Source: Heliocidaris tuberculata (Eukaryota > Echinodermata > Echinoidea > Camarodonta > Echinometridae). Taken from it: DNA of 64,000 nt. How positions within the stretch are numbered: the first letter of the stretch is position 1; each line of letters starts with the position of its first letter. Below the pieces are notes generated by a model that was not told the DNA's origin, did no database searches, and saw only the letters and a program-made list of their open reading frames with translations. A program made the translations under genes and the position numbers. Positions 22,554 to 32,649 of the stretch are shown here, one piece after another. Where the stretch lies: positions 14,361,468-14,425,467 of the forward strand of contig CM046847.1 of the NCBI GenBank assembly GCA_025618425.1, written 5' to 3'.

Positions 22554-23934
22554 GCTTGTTTTCATTAACTCTCCCCTTCTATTCCCGTTTCACTCTCCCG
22601 ACACCATGTCTTTATCTATTTCTATCTCTCTTATGGTAATGTCTATTCTCTCGGTGACCATGTACATGTATTGTTAGAAATTCGCTTCTCCTTCCCCATT
22701 TCTTATCCAATATTTACTGTACTGTACATTCACTAAAAGTAGGTAAAACGCCGTGAATTCACGACATTTACAGGGGTTTCATTTAGGGACCACGAAAATC
22801 AATGCTTACGACATCTTTTGGGAGTAACAAGTTTTACTTTAACAGAGTTCTGTTGACTTAACATTCGTGGCGTGTCTGTTGTTCGACCCATACGTGCGTG
22901 ATTTCTTCGTAAAACTCTGAAGAGTGCACCAACGACGCTGGCTAAAGATGTACCTCAACCTCTCCCGCTCGCAGTTGGCTGAAGAAATCGGCTTCCTGCC
23001 ATTGTTTCGAGAACATTATACATCATGAAATATTTTCTTTCCCGTCCAGCTATCAGTTTTCATATCCCGTCAACATCGATAATGCCTTAGCGAGACGGAG
23101 AAAGCACTCCACTGCATTCTTGTTTTTCTTTCAGAGCCGCTTGCTTTTCCATTTCAAACCCATTTCAACCTACTTATGACACGTTGTTTTGGAGTGAGGG
23201 ATGGCCTGATTGGCATGTTCTTGAGAGGAGGGAAGGGGAGGAGGGCTCACTCTTTTACGGAGCAATTTTCGAGAGTGCCCACTCATGACAGGAAATATGT
23301 CAGCGTGCTGTTGCCCGCCGGTAACGGTATTCGTTCTCTCTGTAAACATGGCGGATTAATGCAACCCTAGGCCAGAATCTCGACGAATCCATCATGTGAA
23401 CCATATGTATTTTATTCTACCTGTAATTCGAGGAACATTACTGAACTCTTCATATTTCGATATGCTTTATTTCTAAGGTGGTATCAATCAATATGAAGTG
23501 GAAATAGAAGTGGTTTAGTTGTGAATAAGTTGAAAAGTTACTATGAAAAATGTTTTACGCATTACAATGATCTATATTTGTTTAAAAGACACGGTTCCCT
23601 TTCTTTGTATTTTTACAACCAGTGGTAAAATATCTTTTTGAAAAATGCCCTGGATAATCTACAATTTTTATCCTATTTTGGAGAAATATTACTCAGTGTT
23701 TATTTTCTATATTATCTCGCTTATTGTCCATAACACATAAATTTACCTTTGGGGCATAGCCACAAAACGCAATTTAGTTCGCTCACCCCAGTGACGTAGC
23801 GTCACTGACATACCGACCTTGTAGAGGGCACTTGCATCATTTCGAGAGGGGAACTTTAAGAGGGCATCATTGTGGGAGGGGGTGGGGGCACCGTTCCTAC
23901 AAGGTTAATATAATGCGAATTAACAAGGCCAGCG
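22554..23934. other. No gene recognised
   Basis: Repeat-poor DNA with slightly higher GC around 22860-23370. A 64-codon frame (23176-23370) has no recognisable motif. Confidence 0.5.
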
Positions 23935-24546
23935 TCATTTTGGGGCATTTATTTAGATGATAAACTGTCATGGAATATCATATTAATGATTTATGTACTA
24001 AACTGGCAAAAAAAATTGGCATACTTTATAAACTACAGTTTTTACCGCAGAAAGTATTGAAATTATTGTGTTATTCCCTTGTATCATCACATATAAATTA
24101 CTGTAATATAATTTGGGGGTTGACCTCAAATTCTGACATTAATAGAATTCATTAGCTACAAAAACGTGTAATTCGAATAATAACATATTCAAATTTTCTA
24201 TGTCCCAGTAATCCCCTGTTTAAACAGATGCGAATCTTGCCAATCAATGATATGATATCACTAAATATTGCTACTTTTATATGTTCATTGTGTATAATAA
24301 TGTATCTCTGCCAAAGCCATTTAAAGATTATTTCACTCAGAATTGTAAAATACATCATTATGATACAAGATCTGCTCAAAACTTTCACCTTCCTTTTGCA
24401 CCGAACTCGTACTACCAAAAACACTGTATTTTTTCACGGCCCACTTGTATGGAACAATCTACCTGAATCTATTAAAAAATATAAATCATTACAACATTTC
24501 AAACGTTTGTATAAGGGTCATTTAAATTTAAACAATATGAAATGCT
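23935..24546 (+). pseudogene. C-terminal remnant of a CR1/jockey-group LINE reverse transcriptase
   Basis: Blocks in order: GIYLDDKLSW (about 23950-23972), then after a frame change DLCTKLAKKIGILYK, LVSSHINYCNIIWG, QKRVIRIITYS and NPLFKQM. HHYDTRSAQNFHLPF follows in another frame, and FFHGPLVWNNLPESIKKYK returns to the earlier frame and ends at the stop at 24544-24546. The breaks lie near 23972, 24152 (in-frame stop), about 24280 and about 24415. The HYDTR and GPLVWN blocks are the conserved LINE tail motifs that follow the palm and thumb. The palm domain and everything upstream are missing. Confidence 0.85.
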
Positions 24547-24840
24547 AATATGTAAAAGGTATACAAAATGTTTACTCCTGAAATCTCATTTTCCCTCCTC
24601 TCCCCTTTATTTCTTTAGTCCATCTGTCCTGTTGTAGTTTAAGATATTCGTTCTATGTTTTCTTGTTCAAAAATGTTTCAATTTCACCTATGTATATTTT
24701 CAGGGAATCATCTCTGACAAGCCTACATGGCTTTTTATGATTCCCCCACTTCTTATCTGCAATCAGTTATGAAATATGTATTGTATATATTTTGATGTTT
24801 TTGAAGAGAGTGAAATAAATGAAATGAAATGAAAATGAAA
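24547..24840 (+). mobile_element. 3' UTR, terminal hairpin and GAAAT tail of the same LINE
   Basis: GGGAATCAT (24703-24711) pairs with ATGATTCCC (24737-24745), and inside it AAGCC (24719-24723) pairs with GGCTT (24729-24733) around a five-base loop. The tail is (GAAAT)n at about 24812-24840. Confidence 0.8.
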
Positions 24841-25251
24841 TCTTATTTTTCACATCTTCCTTTCTCTTCCTCTTCTTCTTCCTCATTTTCCGTCAATCGA
24901 TATGGGGGGGGGGGGAGGGTTACGTGCCTCCCGAACCCCCCCCCCCCTAGCTACCCAACTGAATGTATCAAGCATCTGCAAATATAACGGCAGACAGTAG
25001 TTTGGGAATCTTGGTTATAATGGATTTGGAGTTGCGCGCCCTGTACAGAACCTTGTGTGATATTTGTGCAGGTGTTTTGCATCTTCTATTAGCCTCTTGA
25101 GTGCTCAGGCTTGAATCAAGGAATGTTACGCCATCACATAGTGACATTCAGATGTAATTGAGGAACGGTTCAGGATAGATATTGAGTTTCCATCCAAAGT
25201 GTTGCTTGCTCGGGGTCTCCAAACATGACGAAGTGTCGATCCATCTTCGTG
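24841..25251. other. Poly(G)/poly(C) pair, otherwise nothing seen
   Basis: A G run (24904-24915) and a C run (24938-24950) lie 35 bases apart and could pair. No gene. Confidence 0.6.
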
Positions 25252-25535
25252 ATGATATGATAAAAGTATAGTCTATTTATATAGTGCAGCTACTCTCTTG
25301 CGCTTTACAAAAATGACAGATAATCATGGCATTACCCCCGCTTTAGCCCAGATAGGGCCTTTAAATATTCAAGGAATTTCGTCCTACCGGGTACCCATTT
25401 ACCTTACCTGGGTCGGGAGTAGCAAATGAAGAGTCAAGTTTTGCCTAAGGACGTTAATGTCGTGACAGGGATTCGAACCTCGTACCTTCTGATGCACAAT
25501 GCGCTGACCTATAACTACTAGACAACGAGACTTCT
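25252..25535 (-). mobile_element. tRNA-derived SINE with L2-like 3' end
   Basis: On the minus strand the head begins near 25535 with GTCTCGTTGTCTAGTAG, and a box B-type internal pol III promoter GGTTCGAATCCC is encoded at 25468-25479. The body is followed by a LINE-type end, TAAAGCGCAAGAGAGTAGC then TATATAAATAG (25256-25310). A box A-like sequence is weak. The combination of a tRNA-like head and a LINE 3' end is the standard SINE plan, mobilised by a partner LINE. Confidence 0.7.
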
Positions 25536-25547
25536 ATGTTGGGAGGC

Positions 25548-25562
25548 GGGGGGGGGGGGGGG
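25548..25562. repeat. 15-nt G run at the LINE 5' junction
   Basis: Uninterrupted G run that sits exactly where LINE homology starts. Confidence 0.9.
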
Positions 25563-25578
25563 TCGATACAAACATTGA

Positions 25579-26196
25579 TTAGACCATAACCGTAACCTGG
25601 GTGTGTACTTTAACCAATCTATGAAGATGGACAGGCACATTTCTCAGGTGTGTCGGACTGCCTTCTTCCAGCTTCGGAACATTGCAGCAATCAGACCACT
25701 GCTTACACCTAAAGCAGCTGAGAGCCTCATTCACTCACTCATTACCATGAATACGTCAAGACTTGACTTCTGTAACAGTCTCCTAGCTGGACTCCCTTCT
25801 GCAACTTTGAACAAACTTCAAGCAGTACAAAATACAGCTGCACGCTTGCTTTCTGGGTTGAAGAAGTACGACCACATCACTCCTGTACTGACTGAATTGC
25901 ATTGGCTCCCATTCAAGTACAGAATTGAATTCAAAATCTTCAAGACCGTATATGATCTAGCCCCTGGATATATGTCTTCCCTCATTGAACAGCGCTGTCT
26001 TCGTCCTGGCTTGCGCTCATCTGTTCTCACTCTCAAGGTACCCATAACAAATCTCAAGGGATATGGAGATCGTGCATTTTCATCAACTGCTCCTCGCCTG
26101 TGGAGCTCACTCCCATCCCCTCTTCGTGAAATTGACAGTCTAGAATACTTCAAATCTTGCCTCAAAACATACCTATTTCAGCAGGTGTGTGAATAA
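25579..26196 (+). pseudogene. Uninterrupted C-terminal fragment of a CR1/L2-like LINE
   Basis: An open frame of 205 codons without a stop. The true reading starts upstream of any start codon, with NRNLGVYFNQSMKMDRHIS. It continues through RTAFFQLRNIAAIRPLLT, TSRLDFCNSLLAGLP, LQAVQNTAARLL, TPVLTELHWLPFKYRI, FKTVYDLAPGY and APRLWSSLPSPLREI to the stop at 26194-26196. These are the classic post-palm blocks of CR1/L2 LINEs. It is the least damaged LINE remnant here, which suggests a younger insertion, but it lacks the palm, endonuclease and ORF1 and cannot act alone. Confidence 0.9.
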
Positions 26197-26265
26197 TGAC
26201 TTTATTGGAGGAGCCTGCGCCTTTGAATGTTTTCAACAGAAATATGGCGCCATACAAATGCTGTG

Positions 26266-26300
<35 letters not shown>
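26197..26300 (+). mobile_element. Short 3' UTR, hairpin and (ATC)n tail of the CR1/L2-like LINE
   Basis: GCGCC (26217-26221) pairs with GGCGC (26246-26250), with an inner TTGAA/TTCAA stem. The tail is (ATC)n at about 26267-26300. Confidence 0.8.
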
Positions 26301-26304
<4 letters not shown>

Positions 26305-26504
26305 TGCATTATCTTAAGCAATCACTTGAAATTTATGCTTCATCAAAGGACGTCACAAGGTTCCTTAAAAATTGTCATAATTTTTACTAAGGCATTTATA
26401 TAAGTTTATCAAGTCAATCCCTTCTCTTTTCTTTCATAAAATATTGCATCCCAACCATTTGCATACGGTTTCATTTCATTTTAATACGCTATTCGATTGA
26501 CATC

Positions 26505-26655
26505 AACTTCTTTTTGTAGGTAATGGCAAAGGGGTTTTTTCCGTTTGAGCCCCCTTCTTTGGAACACTCTCCCCGCCCATATTCAGGACTCATCCACCAC
26601 TGGCACTTTTATGAAGAAACTAAAAACTTACCCTTTTGAACAACAACTTCGATAA
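26505..26655 (+). pseudogene. Very short C-terminal LINE remnant (CR1/L2-like)
   Basis: Only the last ~45 codons remain: LLWNTLPAHIQDSSTTGTF and MKKLKTYPFEQQLR to the stop at 26653-26655. One frameshift lies near 26545 in the preceding FSVSAP-like block. Confidence 0.75.
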
Positions 26656-26932
26656 CTAAATAATTAAATAATTTGGACTTGCGGACTTTACCATGTTTAC
26701 TGTCCTATGTTAAATTGTTTTCTGATAACTTTACAAATTTCTCCTCTCTCCTTTTAATTTACGTGACTTGTTAATTTCTTTAGTAATCCAAGTAATGTTT
26801 GATTTCTTTTCTAATGTAAGTAATGTTGATTTCTTTAGTAATGTAAGTAGTCTTGAGTTTATAGTGTAAAGCGCTTTGAAGAATTTTGTAATAGGCGCTA
26901 AATAAATTTTTCTTATTGTTATTATTTGATCT
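26656..26932 (+). mobile_element. 3' UTR of the short LINE remnant
   Basis: Ends with AGCGC (26870-26874) pairing with GCGCT (26895-26899), followed by a TATT/ATT-rich tail. The GTAAAGCGCTTTG element before the tail is typical of L2-like 3' ends and resembles the SINE end at 25300. Confidence 0.7.
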
Positions 26933-27082
26933 CAACGTCCCATTACGAACCAAACGAGAAGGGTCAGGGAGTTGACACGGTTATTAAAATAGTTCTTGTT
27001 GTTTGAATCTTGGCTGCTTAAGAAATTATTCGCTGGTAGTTTGAGCGTGTTGTTTTTATATGGTATTTGTGAATGTCGGGGG

Positions 27083-28085
27083 TCATGAGTTCACTGTTTG
27101 ATGGTACGTGGAATATTGGTGCTTAAAACAGTTGGTGCGGATTGAACACTGGATGTAAGAATTTCCTGAAGAACGTCTGGTGGCCTGTGTCGCTGGACCC
27201 AGGTAGTCTGACTTTGGCAAGGCCAAGTGCCAGCCCACAGCATTGTGCAATATACTGAATATCCTTCTTGTGGACAGCAATTCCAGCCTAGCCAATGCAA
27301 AAGTTATGCATATAGAGCTGGCAATTTGCCTATCATGATTACATACCATTCTAGCTGCCCTTCTTTGAACTTTACCAATTTCCTGGATATGTCATTTGTG
27401 TAAGTGTCCCAGCCATTAGAAATATATTCTACAGTTGGACTGACAATCGTTATGTAATATGTGGATTTAGTTTATTTCGTTCCATGATATCAGGTTTCTA
27501 CGGATAAATCCATTGTCCTTATTTGCATATGAATTTATGTTAGATATGTGTGTGTCCCATTTAAAGGGAGTGATTAACTTTGTGAAAAATTGTGAAATCA
27601 TCCCAAAATGCTAGTGAATTGAGTGCAATTCTCTAACTACATATATAATTAAGGATATGTGAAAATATGACAGAAAATGGAACCCGTTTACTATCCTAAA
27701 AAAAAGAGAAAAAAGTTAGCGATCGCTAGCACAAGTCGCTCGGCTTCTTCGCTGCGCTGCAGTCACAAAAACCAAGCACCGGCGCTTGGCGATTTCAGAG
27801 CGGGTTTCCAGCCCGTACGGTATTCTGTGATAGAGCGAGGTATGCCAACCGTAAGAGTTCTTTAGGGTTCGGTGGTACTCTATCCCGACATCAATGTTCA
27901 ATTGTAAATATTTTAATATATAAACGCCCGATCAGCTTATAAAACTCAGGCGATTCCTGTCTGACCTAAAGGTTTGCAATTATGATTACAGCATTAGCTG
28001 GAACAGTGATTTTTTTTTTCAATCCTGGGCAAAGTTAATCTATCCCTTTAAGATCTTGCGAAATAATGTGTGAGAGGGGTATTCC
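27083..28085 (-). pseudogene. LINE C-terminal remnant split by a TTAA element
   Basis: The minus strand encodes a CR1-like tail in two pieces. The upstream piece (28052-28085) reads HIISQDL; the downstream piece (27083-27560) begins KWDTHISNI and continues with NGFIRRNL, SPTVEYISNGWDTYTNDIS, MVCNHDRQIAS, ALARLELLSTRR and RTNCFKHQY in several frames. With the element at 27561-28051 and one TTAA removed, the pieces join in frame across the usual SxDLKWDxHI motif. Frameshifts follow near 27345 and 27120. 5' truncated; no 3' hairpin or tail recognised. Confidence 0.75.
27561..28051. mobile_element. TTAA-flanked element inserted in a LINE
   Basis: TTAA (27561-27564) + AGGGAGTGATTAACTTTG at the left; inverted right end TTAA (28048-28051) + AGGGATAGATTAACTTTG. 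Body 483 bp. Its central part (27718-27860) is GC-richer than its surroundings and holds a short hairpin, CCAAGC..GCTTGG, near 27772-27790. A frame of ~60 codons is not a transposase. The terminus resembles that of the element at 61540-61947. Confidence 0.8.
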
Positions 28086-28173
28086 TTAAAGGATAATTTG
28101 TTATTACACGAGCAAAGTTCGATCATCAGCGTGTTTTAGTAATATTCGATAGATATGGAAACATTGTGTTAAA

Positions 28174-28345
28174 ATCCATTGGCCATGGGCGGCGATCCCG
28201 CTGGGGGGGGGGGGGGGGGGGGTGCGGGGGCAGGGGACGCGTCCCCCGGAAAATTTGAATTTTGTTCAGCAACCGATTGTAAAGGCCAGTCGCGTCCCCC
28301 CGGGCCGTGACAAAAAATGGCCGCACATGCCCTTGGCTATGGAGG
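28174..28345. repeat. Possible MITE with a 20-nt G run
   Basis: CCATTGGCCATGGGCGGCG at the left and, inverted, CCATAGCCAAGGGCATGTG at the right give weakly matching ends. A 20-nt G run lies at 28203-28222. Boundaries uncertain. Confidence 0.4.
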
Positions 28346-29150
28346 TGTTGTGAGATGAATTATAGGATATCCTTTAGTAATGGTCATAATTATTACAACA
28401 CATGCTATAATGAACAAATTCAAAGCTCATAAAAATCTAATTCTTCATTACCGCAACTTCAGGTTGTTAATTAATGGGATGTTTCAGGTCAGTGATCAGA
28501 TATTTCCGAGATATAGGTGACTTACATTGTTTGTAAAAATGGACAGAGGTCCCAAATTGATAAGTATTCCTTTTAAGTCAAGATTGTGGAATGACTCTCT
28601 CTCTCTCTCTGACTGGTTAACCCTTTAATGCACAACCCTTCAGCTTAAGAACGAAATGAGAATCGTAATGGCTGAGATTCTGACTATAAATTAAGTTTTA
28701 TCGTCACACTCCTCGCTCAATCTTCTCCCAAATTCTTAAAGAGGGGGAAAATTGTAGAAAGTAAAAAAACACACTAGCTGCCACATGATTGACATTTTCC
28801 TACCGCGGGTTCATAATCGTAGCATCTAAAAGGTTTTTATGCTCAAGTCATTCTGAAGTCAGAGACAAAGTCATTGCAGAGGAGGAGTTTAATTAAACAC
28901 TGCAGATCACGTATTATCGTCCATGAAAGGGAAAGTAGGCTGATAACCTTTCAGCTTTTTTGGAACTTCTTCAGAAGACAGTCGACGCAATCGGATGCCA
29001 AACTTAAAGATATGGAGGCGATAATTCGAGGTTAGGAAAGTTTGTCGATGGCTATAACTCATGTTGCGATGAGAAATGACAAGTGATGATTGCCGTAGTT
29101 TTCTTTGACTGTAGGGATCGGATGATTTCACTCACGCTAGCGGATTTAGG
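28346..29150. other. No gene; short CT tract
   Basis: (CT)n at about 28596-28609, followed at 28619 by TTAACCCTTTAATGC, which looks like an isolated piggyBac-type end without a visible partner. A 74-codon minus frame has no motif. Confidence 0.5.
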
Positions 29151-29215
29151 TGTGTGTGCGTGTGTGTGTGTGTGTGTGCGCGAGTGGGTGCGTGTGTGTG
29201 TGTGTGAGGGGGTGG
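29151..29215. repeat. (GT)n microsatellite
   Basis: GT repeat with GC interruptions, then a G-rich stretch. Confidence 0.95.
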
Positions 29216-30364
29216 GGGACGGGGGCACAGGATTCCCACGTCCACTTTTAAAACTCTATTTTACATACTCTAAGTACAAACGGAAATGTGCTCCAATGTT
29301 TTTGTGTGCCCCCTTTCAAATGTCAGACCCCGAATCCACCTGAAATATGTGCTTTCTATGTTTTTGCTTGTAGCATGAGTTTAGCACCTAAAATAGAATA
29401 ACTTATTACTCTGCTTTGTCAGTTTTCTATCCTTAAGGTTACCTTACGGATTTTAAATGCATTATTCATTATGTACTTAATTTTCAAGATTTACATTTGC
29501 CTGACGAAATTCATATATCACTTTCTTAGTAGAAAATTTGTATATTACCTTGGGAAAGGGTCTGGTAACGTGTGTTATCTCAGTAATACAATAACCTGAC
29601 TGAGGTCCGTTTCTTGGTAGATCCTTGTCAGGTATGTCTTAAGGAAGAAGACTCAAGATTCAAGCTGAGCGAAAGGTGATCAGTAAATCCATGTCGAAGT
29701 TAGAAGTAAGTGGGACGGAGCTTTGAATTTCGTCCAAACTGTGTCAATTGGGTCTGCCTAGATTGTAATTCAAATCATAACTTGCTATCGTTAACCAGTG
29801 CCTTGCTTCATGGGTCCCTTAACTCAATCGAGCGCCATCTTTAAAGACAGTGCTGGGTAATGGTCATGATTGTGAAAGGAACTTCGTAGAAAATAATCTG
29901 ATCATGCAGTTTATAGGAATAATTGTCTAATATTCGGGTTTAGAGACATGAAATTATAACATACTTCACGCAGTTTTACCTTACTGAAAAATCACAAACG
30001 ATAAAAAGCGCTGGACGCAAACATGGGTACAAGGGCTAAACTAAATATGAGGCATCAGGATTTGGTACAAAGTTTTAAACTACTTCCAGTCATAATGTGA
30101 ATATTTTTTTTTTAAATTTATTTTTTCACCTTTTAACCACTTTCTCTTTAAATAATGGGTTTACACATTGTAGTATTGTGCTGACTTGTGAAGTGAATAA
30201 GATGAAGAGTTCAAGGGTCAAAATACAAACTACATTTTTAGGAGGCATATTTAAGCCCCCTTTTAAAATACCAGAATATTAGAAACGTTAAAAGGGAATT
30301 TTGAAGACACAGAATCAAGTGTTCTGATTAAAGCGTACAGAACGACATCCAATTAGAAAATGGT
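29216..30364. other. No gene or repeat seen
   Basis: AT-rich DNA without visible structure. Confidence 0.6.
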
Positions 30365-30816
30365 CTCACATTTATCATGAAGACTACGTCTGGGGCAATA
30401 CCCAGCAAACTCTATCAGACGGACTACTTTTATTACAAAATAAGTCTCTCCGTATTATCTGCAATTCTGCTATACTCTCACAAACAGACCCGTTATTTGT
30501 TGATAGCAGACTATTAAAATTAAATGACCTGTATCTATTTCACTTAGGACAATTTATGTTTAAGTACAGTAGAAAGACCCTTCCACATATATTTGATGCC
30601 ATGTCCCCCCCCCGCAAAGCGGGGATTTCATGATTACCCAACTAGACGGTCTATAACGAGTATCATCTTTCACTCTTTAGAACTTTATTAGCGAAGAACA
30701 CATTTATGTACGATGGTCCTAGATTTTGGAATTTTCTAAATGAAGATATTAAAGATAGTCCATCCCTAAATTCTTTTAAGAAAAAACTAAAAAACATTTT
30801 TGCTCAAATCTTATAG
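30365..30816 (+). pseudogene. C-terminal remnant of a CR1/jockey-group LINE
   Basis: Blocks: VWGNTQQTLSDGLLLLQNKS, LRIICNSAILSQTDPLFVDS, LLKLNDLYLFHLGQFMFKYS and LPHIFDAM in one frame. HDYPTRRSI follows in another frame after a C run near 30606, and FMYDGPRFWNFLNEDIK to the stop at 30814-30816 in a third. The HDYxTR and GPRFWN motifs are the same tail motifs as in the remnant at 23935-24546. Two frameshifts, one in the C homopolymer. Confidence 0.85.
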
Positions 30817-31440
30817 TACTGTACAATAATAACCATATAACAGCTGGTATCATCTTGATTTTTATTTAGGTCTTCATCATCTACTCAATTAATTGAATAT
30901 TTATTTGGTCTTATGATTTTGCCTTGCCAGAACCACCAATGTAACTACCACCTTTTTCGGTCATGATTTGTCCTGCTTTTTTTCTCTTCCCCCCTTTTTT
31001 TTCTTTCCTTTTTTTCCTTTTCCTTTTTTCCCTTTTCCTTTTTCCTTTTCCTTTTCCCCTTTTCTTCTATGTGTTTTCCTTTTCCTTGTCGTTTCGTTTT
31101 TGTTTGTTGTTCTGTAACATTGTTTTGTGTTTTCCAAGCCTTCGTAGGCACAATTTGAAACAAATTTATTTTCTCTGAGGGATCCACAAATTACAAGCAC
31201 TGCTTTTTAGTGGATCCCCCCATTTCCTCAGAAATTAAGAAATTTCATTTAATAATTCATTATAATAATTTATTTATATGCACAGTGTACTTGTACACTT
31301 ATCAAGAAAAAATTAATATGTAAATATATATATATTTTTTTTCATATTTTCTGTAATAATACAGGTAATGCCATTCTTTTTCTTTCTGTTGGAAATGAAA
31401 TAAATATGAATTTGAATTTGAAATTTGAATTTGAACTCTG
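30817..31440 (+). mobile_element. 3' UTR with pyrimidine tract, hairpin and TTTGAA tail
   Basis: A T/C-rich tract lies at 30975-31090. GGGATCCAC (31179-31187) pairs with GTGGATCCC (31210-31218), and inside it AAGCA (31195-31199) pairs with TGCTT (31201-31205). An outer CTGAGG/CCTCAG pair may extend the stem. The tail is (GAATTT)n at about 31407-31438. Confidence 0.75.
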
Positions 31441-31723
31441 AAATCGTTAATATGTAAGCTAGAGTTTTCATTAAAATTTGAACTAATACGACACAATATC
31501 GACTTTCGACATGGCCTCCACTCTGAATACAGAAACGAGCGGCGTGAGGAGACCAGGTGTCAGCCACTTAGCCTTTCAGCACTGGCGGGATGTTTGAACG
31601 GTTTCGAAGTTATCGAGGGTGGATATTTATACTTACGCCCGAAAATTATGATGTGTATTATTTGTTTCATGAAATGGTGAAGTGTATTCTTGTCGTTCTG
31701 TGTAAACGCGAAATGTATGATAC
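31441..31723. other. No gene or repeat seen
   Basis: Short stretch without visible structure. Confidence 0.6.
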
Positions 31724-31859
31724 TTCAGGGCCCCGTTGCACAAAACTTGCGTTTGAACGCAACTCGGGAAAATCAAACGCAACTTTATTTTCAGCCAATC
31801 AGAAGTGCGCATTCAGGACTTGCGTTTGAACGCAACTCTTTGTGCAACGGGCCCCTGAA
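31724..31859. mobile_element. Palindromic MITE, GTTGCACAAA type
   Basis: Left end TTCAGGGCCCCGTTGCACAA, right end inverted TTCAGGGGCCCGTTGCACAA. The arms contain GCGTTTGAACGCAA, itself a short palindrome. The centre has CAGCCAATCAGAAG at 31792-31805. Length 136 bp. Confidence 0.85.
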
Positions 31860-32399
31860 ACGCCTAATCTGAGTGCGCGCATTGAAATTTCTATGAAGCA
31901 ATAATGAGCGGTGATGTCCGCTTGTTAATGCGCCCGGTATTGCATGAAGAGCATAATGACCGGATCCTCTCCTAATCATGCTAATGACCGGTCACTACCA
32001 AAATTATATGGTAGGCAAAACAAATGCCTGGTCACGTGTACGCCCTCAGCCAAACATGATATAATTCACCATTTTATATATAGATATATGCACAAAATGT
32101 TGCCAATCAGCAAGTGAGAATAGAAGGCCGCTATATAGTAACGTCGCGGCGGGCAGGCTTGAACTACCTGCATCTGATTCATGTAGTCACCATAATGTTA
32201 AGTATCATTATCTCGCAAGTATGTAAAGGCGAGTGCCTTATCTATAGCAATGGGCACTGTTGCTGTTGTTGCTTTGGTCTAAACCATGTTAACCTTGCGG
32301 GTTATTCGAAGCTTATACTGTTTCAAGTCAAGGGAGCAGCAGCAAAAACAACAAAATCAAGTAATCAAACTGTAAACAGATATCAATAACGGATACTGT
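31860..32399. other. No gene recognised
   Basis: A 91-codon frame (32114-32389) has no recognisable domain. Confidence 0.55.
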
Positions 32400-32518
32400 T
32401 ATCAGGGCAGTGGCGGATCCAGGGTGGACCTTTTTTTTTTTTTTTTTGCTTGTCAAAATTTTTTGTAAAGATTGAGCCCCCTCCCTCAAGAAATCCTGGA
32501 TCCGCCACTGTATCAGGG
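32400..32518. mobile_element. hAT-like MITE with perfect 8-bp target duplication
   Basis: The 103-bp element (32408-32510) begins CAGTGGCGGATCCAGGGT and ends with the inverted ATCCTGGATCCGCCACTG. It is flanked by TATCAGGG at 32400-32407 and 32511-32518. A T run fills its left half. An 8-bp duplication with CAGTGGCG-type ends fits the hAT superfamily. Confidence 0.9.
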
Positions 32519-32649
32519 CCCTGTCTTATAAAGGGTTGCGATTGATTCATTCACAAATTTACAGTCTCTTATCTCTTATGTTCAGTGTTTCGATTGATCA
32601 ATCTCAAATTAAGTTGTAATCAATCGCAACTCTTTATAAGACGGGGCCC
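32516..32649. mobile_element. Palindromic MITE, GTCTTATAAAG type
   Basis: Left arm GGGCCCTGTCTTATAAAGGG and TTGCGATTGATT (32516-32548); right arm the inverse (32617-32649). Its first bases GGG overlap the target duplication of the neighbouring hAT MITE. Length 134 bp; the centre lacks the CCAAT motif of the related elements. Confidence 0.85.

Noticed and set aside
25460..25535. Functional tRNA gene
   Set aside because: Box B is good but box A is weak, no cloverleaf could be drawn and the unit continues into a SINE body with a LINE-type end.
25818..26165. 115-codon minus frame
   Set aside because: Shadow of the CR1/L2-like plus-strand frame.
28086..28375. A further TTAA element (TTAAAGGATAA..ATATCCTTTAG)
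   Set aside because: The right end lacks TTAA and the arms match only over about nine bases.
28619..28640. A third piggyBac-like MITE starting TTAACCCTTTAATGC
   Set aside because: No inverted partner with TTAA seen within about 600 bases.
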